From Bacillota bacterium (GTDB lineage Bacteria > Bacillota > Sulfobacillia > JAUYEG01): DNA of 38,178 nt. The notes under the pieces were generated by a model. That model ran no database searches, was not told the origin of the DNA, and was given only the letters and a program-made list of their open reading frames with translations. Position 1 is the first letter of the stretch, and the number at the start of each line of letters is the position of its first letter. The DNA lies in the NCBI GenBank assembly GCA_030691505.1, contig JAUYEG010000027.1:1-38178 (forward strand), read 5' to 3'. The position numbers and the translations under genes were made by a program. Of the stretch, positions 32,501 to 38,178 are shown piece after piece.

Positions 32501-32586
32501 GTTTTGCCGTAGGCTGGCGTACGAAAGCAAAACCGGGATAGCTGGCCCGGAAGGAGGACCCCTTCCAGGACGAGAAAACCGCCTGG
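32501..32586 (+). promoter_or_regulatory. Chain of four small hairpins before spoIIAA
   Basis: Four inverted repeats lie end to end in the dacF-spoIIAA gap. The first is GTTTTGC with inner CGTA (32501-32511) pairing TACG, AAA bulge, GCAAAAC (32520-32533). The second is CCGGG/CCCGG (32533-32550), the third GGAAGG/CCTTCC (32549-32566) and the fourth CCAGG/CCTGG (32565-32586). Neighbouring stems share one or two bases, so they would stack or compete. An unused AAGGAGG lies inside the third. It may be a folded leader or attenuator for spoIIAA-AB-sigF. No known riboswitch class is recognised. Confidence 0.4.
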
Positions 32587-32616
32587 AAAAGCGACCATGT
32601 CTTGGGGGGGCTTCCG

Positions 32617-33030
32617 ATGCTTCAGATCCAGCACGAGGTGTTGGACAATACTCTACTTGTCTCTGTTGCCGGGGAACTGGACCTTGAGACCGCTCCCCGG
32701 CTGCGTACCCTCGTGGACAGCGAGCTGGCCCAGTCCGGAGCCCGTAACCTGCTGCTCGATCTGGCGGGGGTCAGCTTTCTCGACAGCTCGGGCCTGGGCG
32801 CCATACTCGGGCGCTATCGCACCGTGGCTGCGGCCGGCGGGAGAATGGGCATCGCGGGCGCGAGGACCGGAGTCAAGCGCATTCTCCGGCTGTCCGGCGT
32901 GGCGCAGATCGTCAGCCTTTTCAACACGCGGGAGACGGGCCTTCGCTCCATGGCCCGCGCGCGGCGCGGACGGTCAGCCAAACGCAGCAGACAAGCGGCC
33001 GTGCCAGGGGTGATCGGACGTGCGCGCTGA
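32617..33030 (+). CDS. spoIIAA: SpoIIAA, anti-anti-sigma factor
   Basis: A 137-residue STAS-domain protein. When unphosphorylated it binds SpoIIAB and frees sigma-F in the forespore. VAGELDLETAPRLR and FLDSSGLGAILGRYRTV are conserved; the phosphorylated serine is the second of the pair, S58, the same number as in Bacillus. Past residue ~110 there is an extra Arg-rich tail (RRGRSAKRSR) absent from typical ~117-residue members. ATG 32617 has a G7 run six bases upstream; the earlier in-frame TTG 32602 lies before that run. It overlaps spoIIAB by 11 nt. Confidence 0.95.
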   Translation: MLQIQHEVLDNTLLVSVAGELDLETAPRLRTLVDSELAQSGARNLLLDLAGVSFLDSSGLGAILGRYRTVAAAGGRMGIAGARTGVKRILRLSGVAQIVSLFNTRETGLRSMARARRGRSAKRSRQAAVPGVIGRAR

Positions 33031-33529
33031 AGAGGCCCCCGGCCCCGGGCTGGCGGTGGATAACCGCATGTATCTTGTGCTTCCCGCGCGCTCGGCCAAC
33101 CTGTCGCTCGCCCGGGCGGCCGTCGCCGCCTTTGCCGCCCAGCTGCCGTTTACCGTCGAGGACCTGGAGGACATCAAGGTCGCTGTGTCCGAGGCCGTGT
33201 CCAACGTCATCCTTCACGCCTACGGCCCGGCCGGCGGGGACGTCGCAGTTACCGCGGCATTGCGCGGGCATGATCTTGAGGTCACCGTAGAGGACAACGG
33301 ATGCGGCATCGCCGATGTCTCGCAAGCCCGTCAGCCTTCGTTCACAACCTGCCCTGATCGCATGGGGCTTGGGTTTGTGCTGATGGAGAGCTTTATGGAT
33401 CAGGTCGACGTGGCCTCCGCGCCGGGGCGAGGCACGAGGGTCAAGATGTGCAAGGCCTCAAGCGAGCACCGCGCGCAGGGAGGCGGCAGAGAGACAAATG
33501 GCGGAGAGCCACCCCATCCGGCGCTATGA
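33020..33529 (+). CDS. spoIIAB: SpoIIAB, anti-sigma-F factor and kinase
   Basis: A 169-residue GHKL-fold serine kinase that holds sigma-F inactive with ATP and phosphorylates SpoIIAA. The ATP-site N box is EAVSNVILHAYG, the G1 box EDNGCGI and the G2-like box MGLGFVLMESFMD. About 20 C-terminal residues (ERH-type SSEHRAQGGGRETNGG) are extra and exist because the frame runs 32 bases into sigF. GTG 33020 has GGGGTGATC about four bases upstream. The tight overlaps with spoIIAA and sigF favour the fixed stoichiometry needed for partner switching. Confidence 0.96.
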   Translation: MRAEEAPGPGLAVDNRMYLVLPARSANLSLARAAVAAFAAQLPFTVEDLEDIKVAVSEAVSNVILHAYGPAGGDVAVTAALRGHDLEVTVEDNGCGIADVSQARQPSFTTCPDRMGLGFVLMESFMDQVDVASAPGRGTRVKMCKASSEHRAQGGGRETNGGEPPHPAL

Positions 33530-34187
33530 CCTCCCTGAGGAGCACCTCGGGCTGGTCCGCAAGGTCATTCGCCGCTTCGCGGGGCGGGCCGAGCTTGAGG
33601 ATCTGTTCCAGGTAGGCTGCCTCGGACTGGTCAAGGCATCGCGGCGGTTTGATCCCACGCGCGGCGTCGCGTTCAGCACGTACGCCGTCCCGCTGATCAT
33701 CGGCGAGATTCGCCGCTACCTGCGGGACGACCGGATGGTCCGCGTTTCGCGCAGTTCACAGGCCCTGGTCGCCCGGGCCAGGCATTTGCGCGCGTCCCTG
33801 CTCCAATCGGAAGGGGTCGAGCCGAGTCTGTCGCGCATCGCCGAAATCATCGGCGTGCCGCCCGCGGATCTCCTGTTTGCCATGGAGGGCATGACGGCGC
33901 CGTCAAGTCTCGACGAGCCGGTCCTGCCCGGCCAGGACCTACCCGACGTGATCGGCGACCGCGTGGCGGCTCCGGGAGACGGGGTCGAGAGGATGCTCGA
34001 GAGCGAATCGCTGCGGCAAGCCTGCGACCAGCTTCCCGAGCGCGAGCGCGACCTCGTCAGGCTGCGCTACTTCAGCCTTCTCACTCAGGTTGAAACCGGC
34101 AAACGCCTCGGAATGACCCAGGTGCAGGTCTCGAGATTGGAAAAGCGCGCCCTCCGACGGCTGCGCGGGTATTTGCTGGAGACCTAG
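33498..34187 (+). CDS. sigF: RNA polymerase sigma-F factor
   Basis: A 229-residue sigma-70-family factor directing forespore transcription. Region 2 reads LVRKVIRRFAGRAELEDLFQVGCLGLVKASRRFDPTRG (core binding) and FSTYAVPLIIGEIRRYLRDD (-10 recognition and melting); the split is mine for length only. Region 3 includes SLSRIAEIIGVPPADL. Region 4 reads LPERERDLVRLRYF and MTQVQVSRLEKRALRRLR (-35 recognition). ATG 33498 has GGGAGGCGG about 12 bases upstream and lies within the end of spoIIAB. An inverted repeat follows at 34184, before spoVAA. Confidence 0.96.
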   Translation: MAESHPIRRYDLPEEHLGLVRKVIRRFAGRAELEDLFQVGCLGLVKASRRFDPTRGVAFSTYAVPLIIGEIRRYLRDDRMVRVSRSSQALVARARHLRASLLQSEGVEPSLSRIAEIIGVPPADLLFAMEGMTAPSSLDEPVLPGQDLPDVIGDRVAAPGDGVERMLESESLRQACDQLPERERDLVRLRYFSLLTQVETGKRLGMTQVQVSRLEKRALRRLRGYLLET

Positions 34188-34223
34188 CTGCCGCGACAAT
34201 GGCCTGCCTGCCGGGCAAGCTAG
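34184..34223 (+). other. Inverted repeat between sigF and spoVAA
   Basis: CTAGCT-GCC (34184-34192) pairs with GGC-A-AGCTAG (34214-34223) with one bulged A and a ~20-base loop, starting on the sigF stop codon. There is no T tract. It may weaken read-through from the spoIIA operon into spoVA, which in Bacillus has a separate sigma-G promoter; I could not place such a promoter here. Confidence 0.35.
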
Positions 34224-34276
34224 TGTGAGCCAGCCGCGTGCCGGCGCAGACTCTCAGACTTCGGGGGGCGCCCCTG

Positions 34277-34903
34277 TTGCCGACGGTCTATCTCAAACCG
34301 CGTGATTCGCTTATCGTCGCCCCAGGCGAGGACATCACTCTTGGCATGCTGGCGGAATTCGCCGCCGAGGACCATGAGCTGGAGCGGACGCTGCGAGGGC
34401 AGCCCTTCTTGCCCGGCCTGACCGAGGGGCACGGCGCAATCTCGGTTTCATCGCTGGACCTTGTGCGCGCAATCAGGCGGCAGCGCCAGGACCTCGACCT
34501 GCGGATCGTCGGCCCAGCCCACACCGTAGTCAAGCCGCGCGTGCGGCCCAATCCGGTAATGGCCGGCATATGGACCGCAGCTGTGACCTTACTCCTGTTT
34601 TTCGGATCGCTGATGGCGATCATGTTCTTCCATGCCGACGTCGACATGCCCCTAGTGCACCGCGGCGTGTATCAGCTGGTCACCGGCGAGGCGGCTCCAC
34701 GACCGCTGGTATTGCAGATCCCGTACTCCATCGGCGTTGGGGTCGGGGTGCTCCTCTTTTTCAACAGCCTGTCGCGGCGGAAGCCGTCAAGCGATCCCAG
34801 CCCGCTTGACGTCCAGATGCACATCTATGACCAGGACGCGCAGGACTACCTTGTGAGCCAGAGTGCCGCGGCCCACCGGGCAGACCAGGCCAGGCAGAAG
34901 TGA
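34277..34903 (+). CDS. spoVAA: SpoVAA
   Basis: A 208-residue protein of the SpoVA complex, which moves dipicolinic acid with calcium into the forespore and out at germination. The N-terminal soluble part (1-100: PTVYLKPRDSLIVAPGEDITLG) is followed by two membrane helices (about 107-130 AGIWTAAVTLLLFFGSLMAI, and about 158-178 IPYSIGVGVGVLLFF) and a short cytosolic tail. DVDMPLVHRGVYQLVTGE between them is a clear family block. TTG 34277 fits the Bacillus N-terminus and has GGGGGG eight bases upstream. GTG 34238 would add 13 residues with a weak ribosome site. Confidence 0.88.
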   Translation: MPTVYLKPRDSLIVAPGEDITLGMLAEFAAEDHELERTLRGQPFLPGLTEGHGAISVSSLDLVRAIRRQRQDLDLRIVGPAHTVVKPRVRPNPVMAGIWTAAVTLLLFFGSLMAIMFFHADVDMPLVHRGVYQLVTGEAAPRPLVLQIPYSIGVGVGVLLFFNSLSRRKPSSDPSPLDVQMHIYDQDAQDYLVSQSAAAHRADQARQK

Positions 34904-35340
34904 GCGCTGCTGCTGCTGCTGCCGGCCTCGTTCTGCTGGCGGCCGTCGGCGCGTGCGCCGGGGTAGTCGTCGGAGCGGCCTATGTGGCGTTCATGAACGC
35001 CCTGCGGGTGCCCGCGCGGCTTGCCGCCCTCACCTACACCAGGCACATGACCCGCATTTACGAGGCGGCCATGGCCGCGGGCGCGTTCCTGGCCGCCGTG
35101 TGGCTCGTGTTTCCGTATACGCTCCGGCTTGCGCCGGCCGCGGCCGGGTTCGTCGGGGCGGCCATGGGAGTCTACGTCGGCATGCTTGCCAGCGCGCTGG
35201 CGGAAACTATCGGCGTGATACCGGTCGTTGCGAGACGAACCGGGCTGGGCACGTGGGTCACCAGGCTCATCTGGTTTGTCGTGTTGGGCAAGATCACGGG
35301 TTCGCTGATCTACTGGCTCTACCCACCGCTGGTGCCGTAA
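34900..35340 (+). CDS. spoVAB: SpoVAB
   Basis: A 146-residue membrane protein of the SpoVA dipicolinate channel system. About four hydrophobic helices are seen at about 8-30, 52-72, 78-105 and 120-142. Family blocks are GAAYVAFMNALRVPARLA, ALAETIGVIPVVARR and FVVLGKITGSLIYWLYP. GTG 34900 overlaps the spoVAA stop by 4 nt. Its N-terminus is an alanine run (AAAAAAG) encoded by GCTG repeats. Confidence 0.9.
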   Translation: MSAAAAAAGLVLLAAVGACAGVVVGAAYVAFMNALRVPARLAALTYTRHMTRIYEAAMAAGAFLAAVWLVFPYTLRLAPAAAGFVGAAMGVYVGMLASALAETIGVIPVVARRTGLGTWVTRLIWFVVLGKITGSLIYWLYPPLVP

Positions 35341-35391
35341 CGGCGGCCCGAGCGAGGCGTGGGCGGCGGAGCCCAAATGGGGGGTCATCGG

Positions 35392-35601
35392 ATGTCAGTC
35401 GTCAAAGTCATTGAAATTGTTGGAGGCTCGCCCGATGGGTTTAAGGAGGCGGTCGAGCATGCGCTCGCGGAGTGCTGCAAGACCGTGCGAAATGTAGTCG
35501 GGATCGAGGTAATCAACTGGACCTGCAACGTTGAGGGAGGCCGAATCCGGGAGTTCAAGGTCAACTGCAAGATCGCATTTGCTGTTGATGAGCACAGGTA
35601 G
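35392..35601 (+). CDS. Dodecin-family small protein
   Basis: A 69-residue dodecin: SVVKVIEIVGGSPDGFKEAVEHAL, KTVRNVVGIEV and FKVNCKIAF match the small beta-helix fold that assembles as a hollow dodecamer and stores flavins in halophilic and thermophilic examples. The flavin-stacking Trp (W36 of the Halobacterium protein) aligns with G37 and the flavin-contacting Gln (Q55) with K56. A Trp is present at a different place, W43. It may bind another ligand or none. ATG 35392 has GGGGGG eight bases upstream. It is inserted between spoVAB and spoVAC, where no gene stands in Bacillus, so it is likely expressed in the forespore; that is inference. Confidence 0.85.
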   Translation: MSVVKVIEIVGGSPDGFKEAVEHALAECCKTVRNVVGIEVINWTCNVEGGRIREFKVNCKIAFAVDEHR

Positions 35602-35607
35602 CAACGG

Positions 35608-36150
35608 GTGGCGAAGAACCGGCGCAGCACGAAATCCAAAGCCCGGGGCACCGCCCGGGCGCTGATGGCCAGGGGAGTTCCCGGCGTGGGACGCTCGCCG
35701 GGCAAGCGTTCGGAGCAGGTTGAGAGGTACAAGCAGCTCGCGCAGGAGGTAGGGCCCAAGCGTCCTCTGGCCCGCAACGTGCTTGCCGCATTTGTCGTCG
35801 GCGGCGCTATCTGCGCCCTTGGGCAGGGGGTGCTCAACTACCTCCTGGCACGCGGGCTGCCCAAGGAAGAGGGAATTGGGCTCGCCTCCGCCGCGCTTGT
35901 GGTTATCGCCGCGCTTCTCACCGGCATCGGTGTGTATGACGTGGTCGGCGAATTCGGCGGCATGGGCTCGGCCATTCCCATCACCGGCTTTGCCAACTCC
36001 ATCGTCTCGCCCGCCCTGGAGTTCAAACGGGAGGGCTACGTGCTCGGGGTCGGCGCCAGGCTCTTCACGGTGGCCGGGCCGGTCATCGTCTGGGGACTCG
36101 TCGTCAGCATCCTGGTCGGCGCCGTCCGGCTGCTTCTGGGGGCGCCATAG
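35608..36150 (+). CDS. spoVAC: SpoVAC
   Basis: A 180-residue membrane protein; the Bacillus homologue is a mechanosensitive channel of the SpoVA complex. A basic ~50-residue N-terminus (KNRRSTKSKARG) is longer than usual. YKQLAQEVGPKRPLARNVLAAFVVGGAICALGQ begins the conserved part, with IGVYDVVGEFGGMGSAIPITGFANSI and SPALEFKREGYVLGVGARLF in the middle. Four to five hydrophobic helices are visible. GTG 35608 follows the dodecin stop by six bases with AGGTAG upstream. Confidence 0.92.
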   Translation: MAKNRRSTKSKARGTARALMARGVPGVGRSPGKRSEQVERYKQLAQEVGPKRPLARNVLAAFVVGGAICALGQGVLNYLLARGLPKEEGIGLASAALVVIAALLTGIGVYDVVGEFGGMGSAIPITGFANSIVSPALEFKREGYVLGVGARLFTVAGPVIVWGLVVSILVGAVRLLLGAP

Positions 36151-36152
36151 CA

Positions 36153-37226
36153 ATGAGACCCGCCATTGCAGGGCAGAGGCGCATCGGCAACCAGACCGTC
36201 CTGTTTCCCACCCGGCCGGCGATCATCAGCGCAGCCAGCGTGGTCGGCCCCAAAGAGGGGCAGGGGCCGCTGGCGCAGGAGTTTGACGTCATCAAGCCGG
36301 ACACCCATTTCGGCCAGGCGACCTGGGAACACGCCGAAACCACCATGATGCGTGAGGCCGCCGCCACGGCAGCGGGCAAGTGCGGTTTGGAATTACAGTC
36401 GCTGGACCTGATGCTGGCGGGGGATCTCCTTAATCAGACGCTGGCATCCAGCTTTGCCGCCCGTCAGATCTACATTCCCTTCATCGGGCTCTACGGGGCC
36501 TGTTCGACGATGGCCGAGTCCATGGCCCTTGCTTCGGTGTTCGTGGACGGCGGCTATGCCCAGCGGGTGCTGGCGACGGTTTCGAGCCACCACGACTCGG
36601 CCGAAAGGCAGTACCGCTATCCGACGGAGTTCGGAGCGCAGCGGGTGCCGACCTCGCAATGGACCGTGACGGGGGCCGGCGCGGCCATCGTTGCCGCGGG
36701 GGGCGATGGGCCGGCGATCACGGCCGCGACCATCGGCAAGGTTGTCGATTTCGGGATCAAGGATTCCAACGATATGGGCTCGGCCATGGCCCCCGCGGCT
36801 GCTCAGACCATAGTGCAGCACTTTCAGGACACGGGCCTCCCGGCCAACCACTACGACCTGATCGTCACCGGAGACCTGGCCGAGGTGGGCAACAAGATAC
36901 TGGTTAAGCTGCTGAGCGAGGCGGGTTTGAACCTCGGTAACAGGCTGGATGACTGCGGACTGATGATCTTCGACCGGCAAGCGCAAAACGTCAAGGCGGG
37001 CGGGAGCGGCTGCGGGTGCTCCGCGGTGGTCTTCTGCGGCCATCTGATGCGCCGGTTGCTGGCGGGGGAAATCGAGAGGCTGCTGCTGGTATGCACCGGC
37101 GCGCTCCTCAGTCCCACCAGCTACCAGCAGGGGGACACAATTCCCGGCATCGCGCACGCCGTGGCCGTAGAGGCGAATGCATCCGGCGCGACGGGCGCGG
37201 GCGGCGGAGGAGGCGGCAGGATATGA
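36153..37226 (+). CDS. spoVAD: SpoVAD, dipicolinate-binding protein
   Basis: A 357-residue soluble protein with a thiolase-like fold; in Bacillus it binds Ca-dipicolinate and presents it to the SpoVA channel. GNQTVLFPTRPAIISAASVVG, DTHFGQATWEHAETTM, GLYGACSTMAESMALAS, SSHHDSAERQYRYPTEFG, DFGIKDSNDMGSAMAPAA and GGSGCGCSA are all strongly conserved, and the length is normal apart from a Gly-rich tail. ATG 36153 follows spoVAC by two bases. It overlaps spoVAE by 4 nt. Confidence 0.96.
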   Translation: MRPAIAGQRRIGNQTVLFPTRPAIISAASVVGPKEGQGPLAQEFDVIKPDTHFGQATWEHAETTMMREAAATAAGKCGLELQSLDLMLAGDLLNQTLASSFAARQIYIPFIGLYGACSTMAESMALASVFVDGGYAQRVLATVSSHHDSAERQYRYPTEFGAQRVPTSQWTVTGAGAAIVAAGGDGPAITAATIGKVVDFGIKDSNDMGSAMAPAAAQTIVQHFQDTGLPANHYDLIVTGDLAEVGNKILVKLLSEAGLNLGNRLDDCGLMIFDRQAQNVKAGGSGCGCSAVVFCGHLMRRLLAGEIERLLLVCTGALLSPTSYQQGDTIPGIAHAVAVEANASGATGAGGGGGGRI

Positions 37227-37591
37227 CAGCCCAGACGGCCATGACCTACGTCCGGGCGTTTCTCGTCGGCGGGGCCATCTGCGTGGTCGCCCAGCTGATT
37301 CTCGACCTGACCAGGATAAACCCCGCGCACGTGATGGTCCTGTTTGTGTGCCTGGGGGCGCTGATCAGCGGGCTTGGCCTGTACGCGCCCCTCGTCGAAA
37401 TCGGCGGCGCCGGTGCCACCGTGCCGCTGACCGGTTTCGGCCATGCGCTGTTTCAGGGCGTGGCCAAGAACGTCGCCACCGAGGGCCCGGTCGGCCTGCT
37501 TACGGGCGGGTTGCGGGCCACGGCCCTGGGCCTCAGCGTAGCGGTCGTATCCGGCGCCATCGTCGCCATCATCTTTAACCCCAAGGGCTAG
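37223..37591 (+). CDS. spoVAE: SpoVAE (SpoVAEB-type)
   Basis: A 122-residue membrane protein related to SpoVAC: YVRAFLVGGAICVVAQLILD, four hydrophobic helices, LGLYAPLVEIGGAGATVPLTGFG and FQGVAKNVATEG. It is the last identified spoVA gene; no spoVAEA or spoVAF follows. ATG 37223 is in the spoVAD stop (ATGA) with GGAGGAGGCGG upstream. Confidence 0.94.
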   Translation: MTAQTAMTYVRAFLVGGAICVVAQLILDLTRINPAHVMVLFVCLGALISGLGLYAPLVEIGGAGATVPLTGFGHALFQGVAKNVATEGPVGLLTGGLRATALGLSVAVVSGAIVAIIFNPKG

Positions 37592-37621
37592 GCGGCATAT
37601 GACCGGCCGGCGCTGGCAAAG

Positions 37622-38178
37622 ATGGAAGGCATGAGCAACCAAGTCGCCATCGGGCTGCCTCGCGCCCTCCTATATTACGAGTACGGCGCGGCGTGGGAGG
37701 AATTCCTGCGCATCCTCGGGGCCGTGCCGCTGCTGTCGGGGCCCACGACCCGGGCCAAAATCGAGGCCGGGCTGTGCGAGGCTCTCGATGAAGCCTGCCT
37801 GCCGGTCAAGGTGGCCTACGGCCACTGCTTGCACCTCGCCGAGCAGGTTGACCGCATTTTTGTCCCGCGCGTGGTGAGCACCGAACCCAGAGCGTACAGC
37901 TGTCCCAAGCTTCTTGGGCTCCCGGACATGATCAGGCTCGCGGTTCCGGGGCCGGTGAGCATTCTCTCGCCGTTGATCGATCTGTCGCGCGGCCGCGCCG
38001 GGTCCCTGCAGCGGGCGGCGGAACAGGTCGGGGCCGTAACGGGGGCCGGCCGGGCCGCCATCGGGCGTGCGGCGCGCGCGCTGGCCTGGGGAACGTGCGC
38101 CGAAAACCTCTGCGCGCGTGCCCGCTGCACGGGCCGGCGTGAGCCCGAGACGACGCCCGGCGGCGGCAGCGGCGGCAG
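37622..38178 (+). CDS. 2-hydroxyacyl-CoA dehydratase/activase-related protein, 3'-truncated by window
   Basis: The first ~185 residues of a protein of the 2-hydroxyglutaryl-CoA dehydratase D-component / DUF2229-type family common in Clostridia as paired genes of unknown substrate. IGLPRALLYYEYGAAWEEFL, DEACLPVKVAYGHCLHL, FVPRVVSTEPRAYSCPK and LGLPDMIR are typical; the Cys residues would bind a [4Fe-4S] cluster. Near the window end the sequence becomes Arg/Gly-rich (GGGSGG), perhaps a linker. The start is ATG 37622 or ATG 37631. It lies 30 bases after spoVAE, and no functional link to spores is evident. Confidence 0.8.
   Translation, partial: MEGMSNQVAIGLPRALLYYEYGAAWEEFLRILGAVPLLSGPTTRAKIEAGLCEALDEACLPVKVAYGHCLHLAEQVDRIFVPRVVSTEPRAYSCPKLLGLPDMIRLAVPGPVSILSPLIDLSRGRAGSLQRAAEQVGAVTGAGRAAIGRAARALAWGTCAENLCARARCTGRREPETTPGGGSGG

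Noticed and set aside
32494-32502. 0A box before spoIIAA (GCGTCGAG)
   Set aside because: Only the GTCGA core matches; too short to claim.
1-38178. CRISPR arrays, tRNA or rRNA genes, prophage or defence islands
   Set aside because: No regularly spaced repeats, no cloverleaf or rRNA sequence and no phage or defence gene families were seen; apart from the first 760 bases the content is core chromosome.

Overview
The window reads as chromosomal DNA of a GC-rich, anaerobic, endospore-forming Firmicute (Bacillota), most likely a Clostridia-class organism of the Desulfotomaculum/Moorella/Peptococcaceae kind. The evidence is a full set of sporulation genes (spoIVB, spo0A, spoIIM, spoIIAA-AB-sigF, spoVAA-E, a dacF-type carboxypeptidase), an oxygen-sensitive 2-oxoacid:ferredoxin oxidoreductase, FolD plus FchA C1 enzymes, an OLE RNA with its membrane partner, many GTG/TTG starts and strong purine-rich ribosome sites. 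Essentially every convincing gene is on the + strand. The species cannot be named from the sequence.

Layout. (1) Positions 1-742: a scrambled IS3 remnant (an orfA piece on + joined to an orfB piece on -) followed by unassigned DNA, ending where a glutamate-synthase small-subunit gene (gltA) has lost its 5' half. (2) 1667-5715: folD, fchA, xseA, xseB, ispA, tightly packed. (3) 5746-7060: an extended -10 promoter, a ~630-nt OLE noncoding RNA and oapA. (4) 7038-14597: dxs, tlyA, nadK, argR, recN, spoIVB, several overlapping by 4 nt. (5) 14627-15631: spo0A between two intrinsic terminators, with its own promoter and a 0A box. (6) 15822-21772: two diverged leucine-dehydrogenase paralogues, a P-loop protein of unknown role and the four subunits of a branched-chain 2-oxoacid:ferredoxin oxidoreductase. 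(7) 21994-28348: Nudix hydrolase, EndoQ-like PHP nuclease, spoIIM, ornithine-cyclodeaminase-family enzyme, alanine dehydrogenase, a small membrane protein, xerD. (8) 28412-32480: deoB, a creatinase-like M24 protein, dacF. (9) 32617-37591: spoIIA and spoVA operons with a dodecin gene inserted. (10) 37622-end: a truncated gene of the 2-hydroxyacyl-CoA dehydratase/activase-related family.

How the parts fit. Blocks 2-5 and 7-9 follow the order of the corresponding Bacillus subtilis regions (folD-xse-ispA-dxs-yqxC-ahrC-recN-spoIVB-spo0A, and nudF-spoIIM-xerD-deoB-dacF-spoIIA-spoVA), so the frame is vertically inherited. Block 6 would deaminate branched-chain amino acids to 2-oxoacids and oxidise these to acyl-CoA with reduced ferredoxin. 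Ald and the cyclodeaminase-family enzyme extend the amino-acid theme. The developmental genes cover initiation (spo0A), forespore sigma control (spoIIAA/AB/sigF), engulfment (spoIIM), sigma-K checkpoint signalling (spoIVB) and dipicolinate transport (spoVA).

Most worth a second look: the OLE RNA/OapA locus; the FolD whose cyclohydrolase-critical Gln is Glu, next to a dedicated cyclohydrolase gene; the unknown P-loop protein in the amino-acid oxidation operon; the M24 protein that has lost metal ligands; the dodecin in spoVA that lacks canonical flavin contacts; and the chain of hairpins before spoIIAA.
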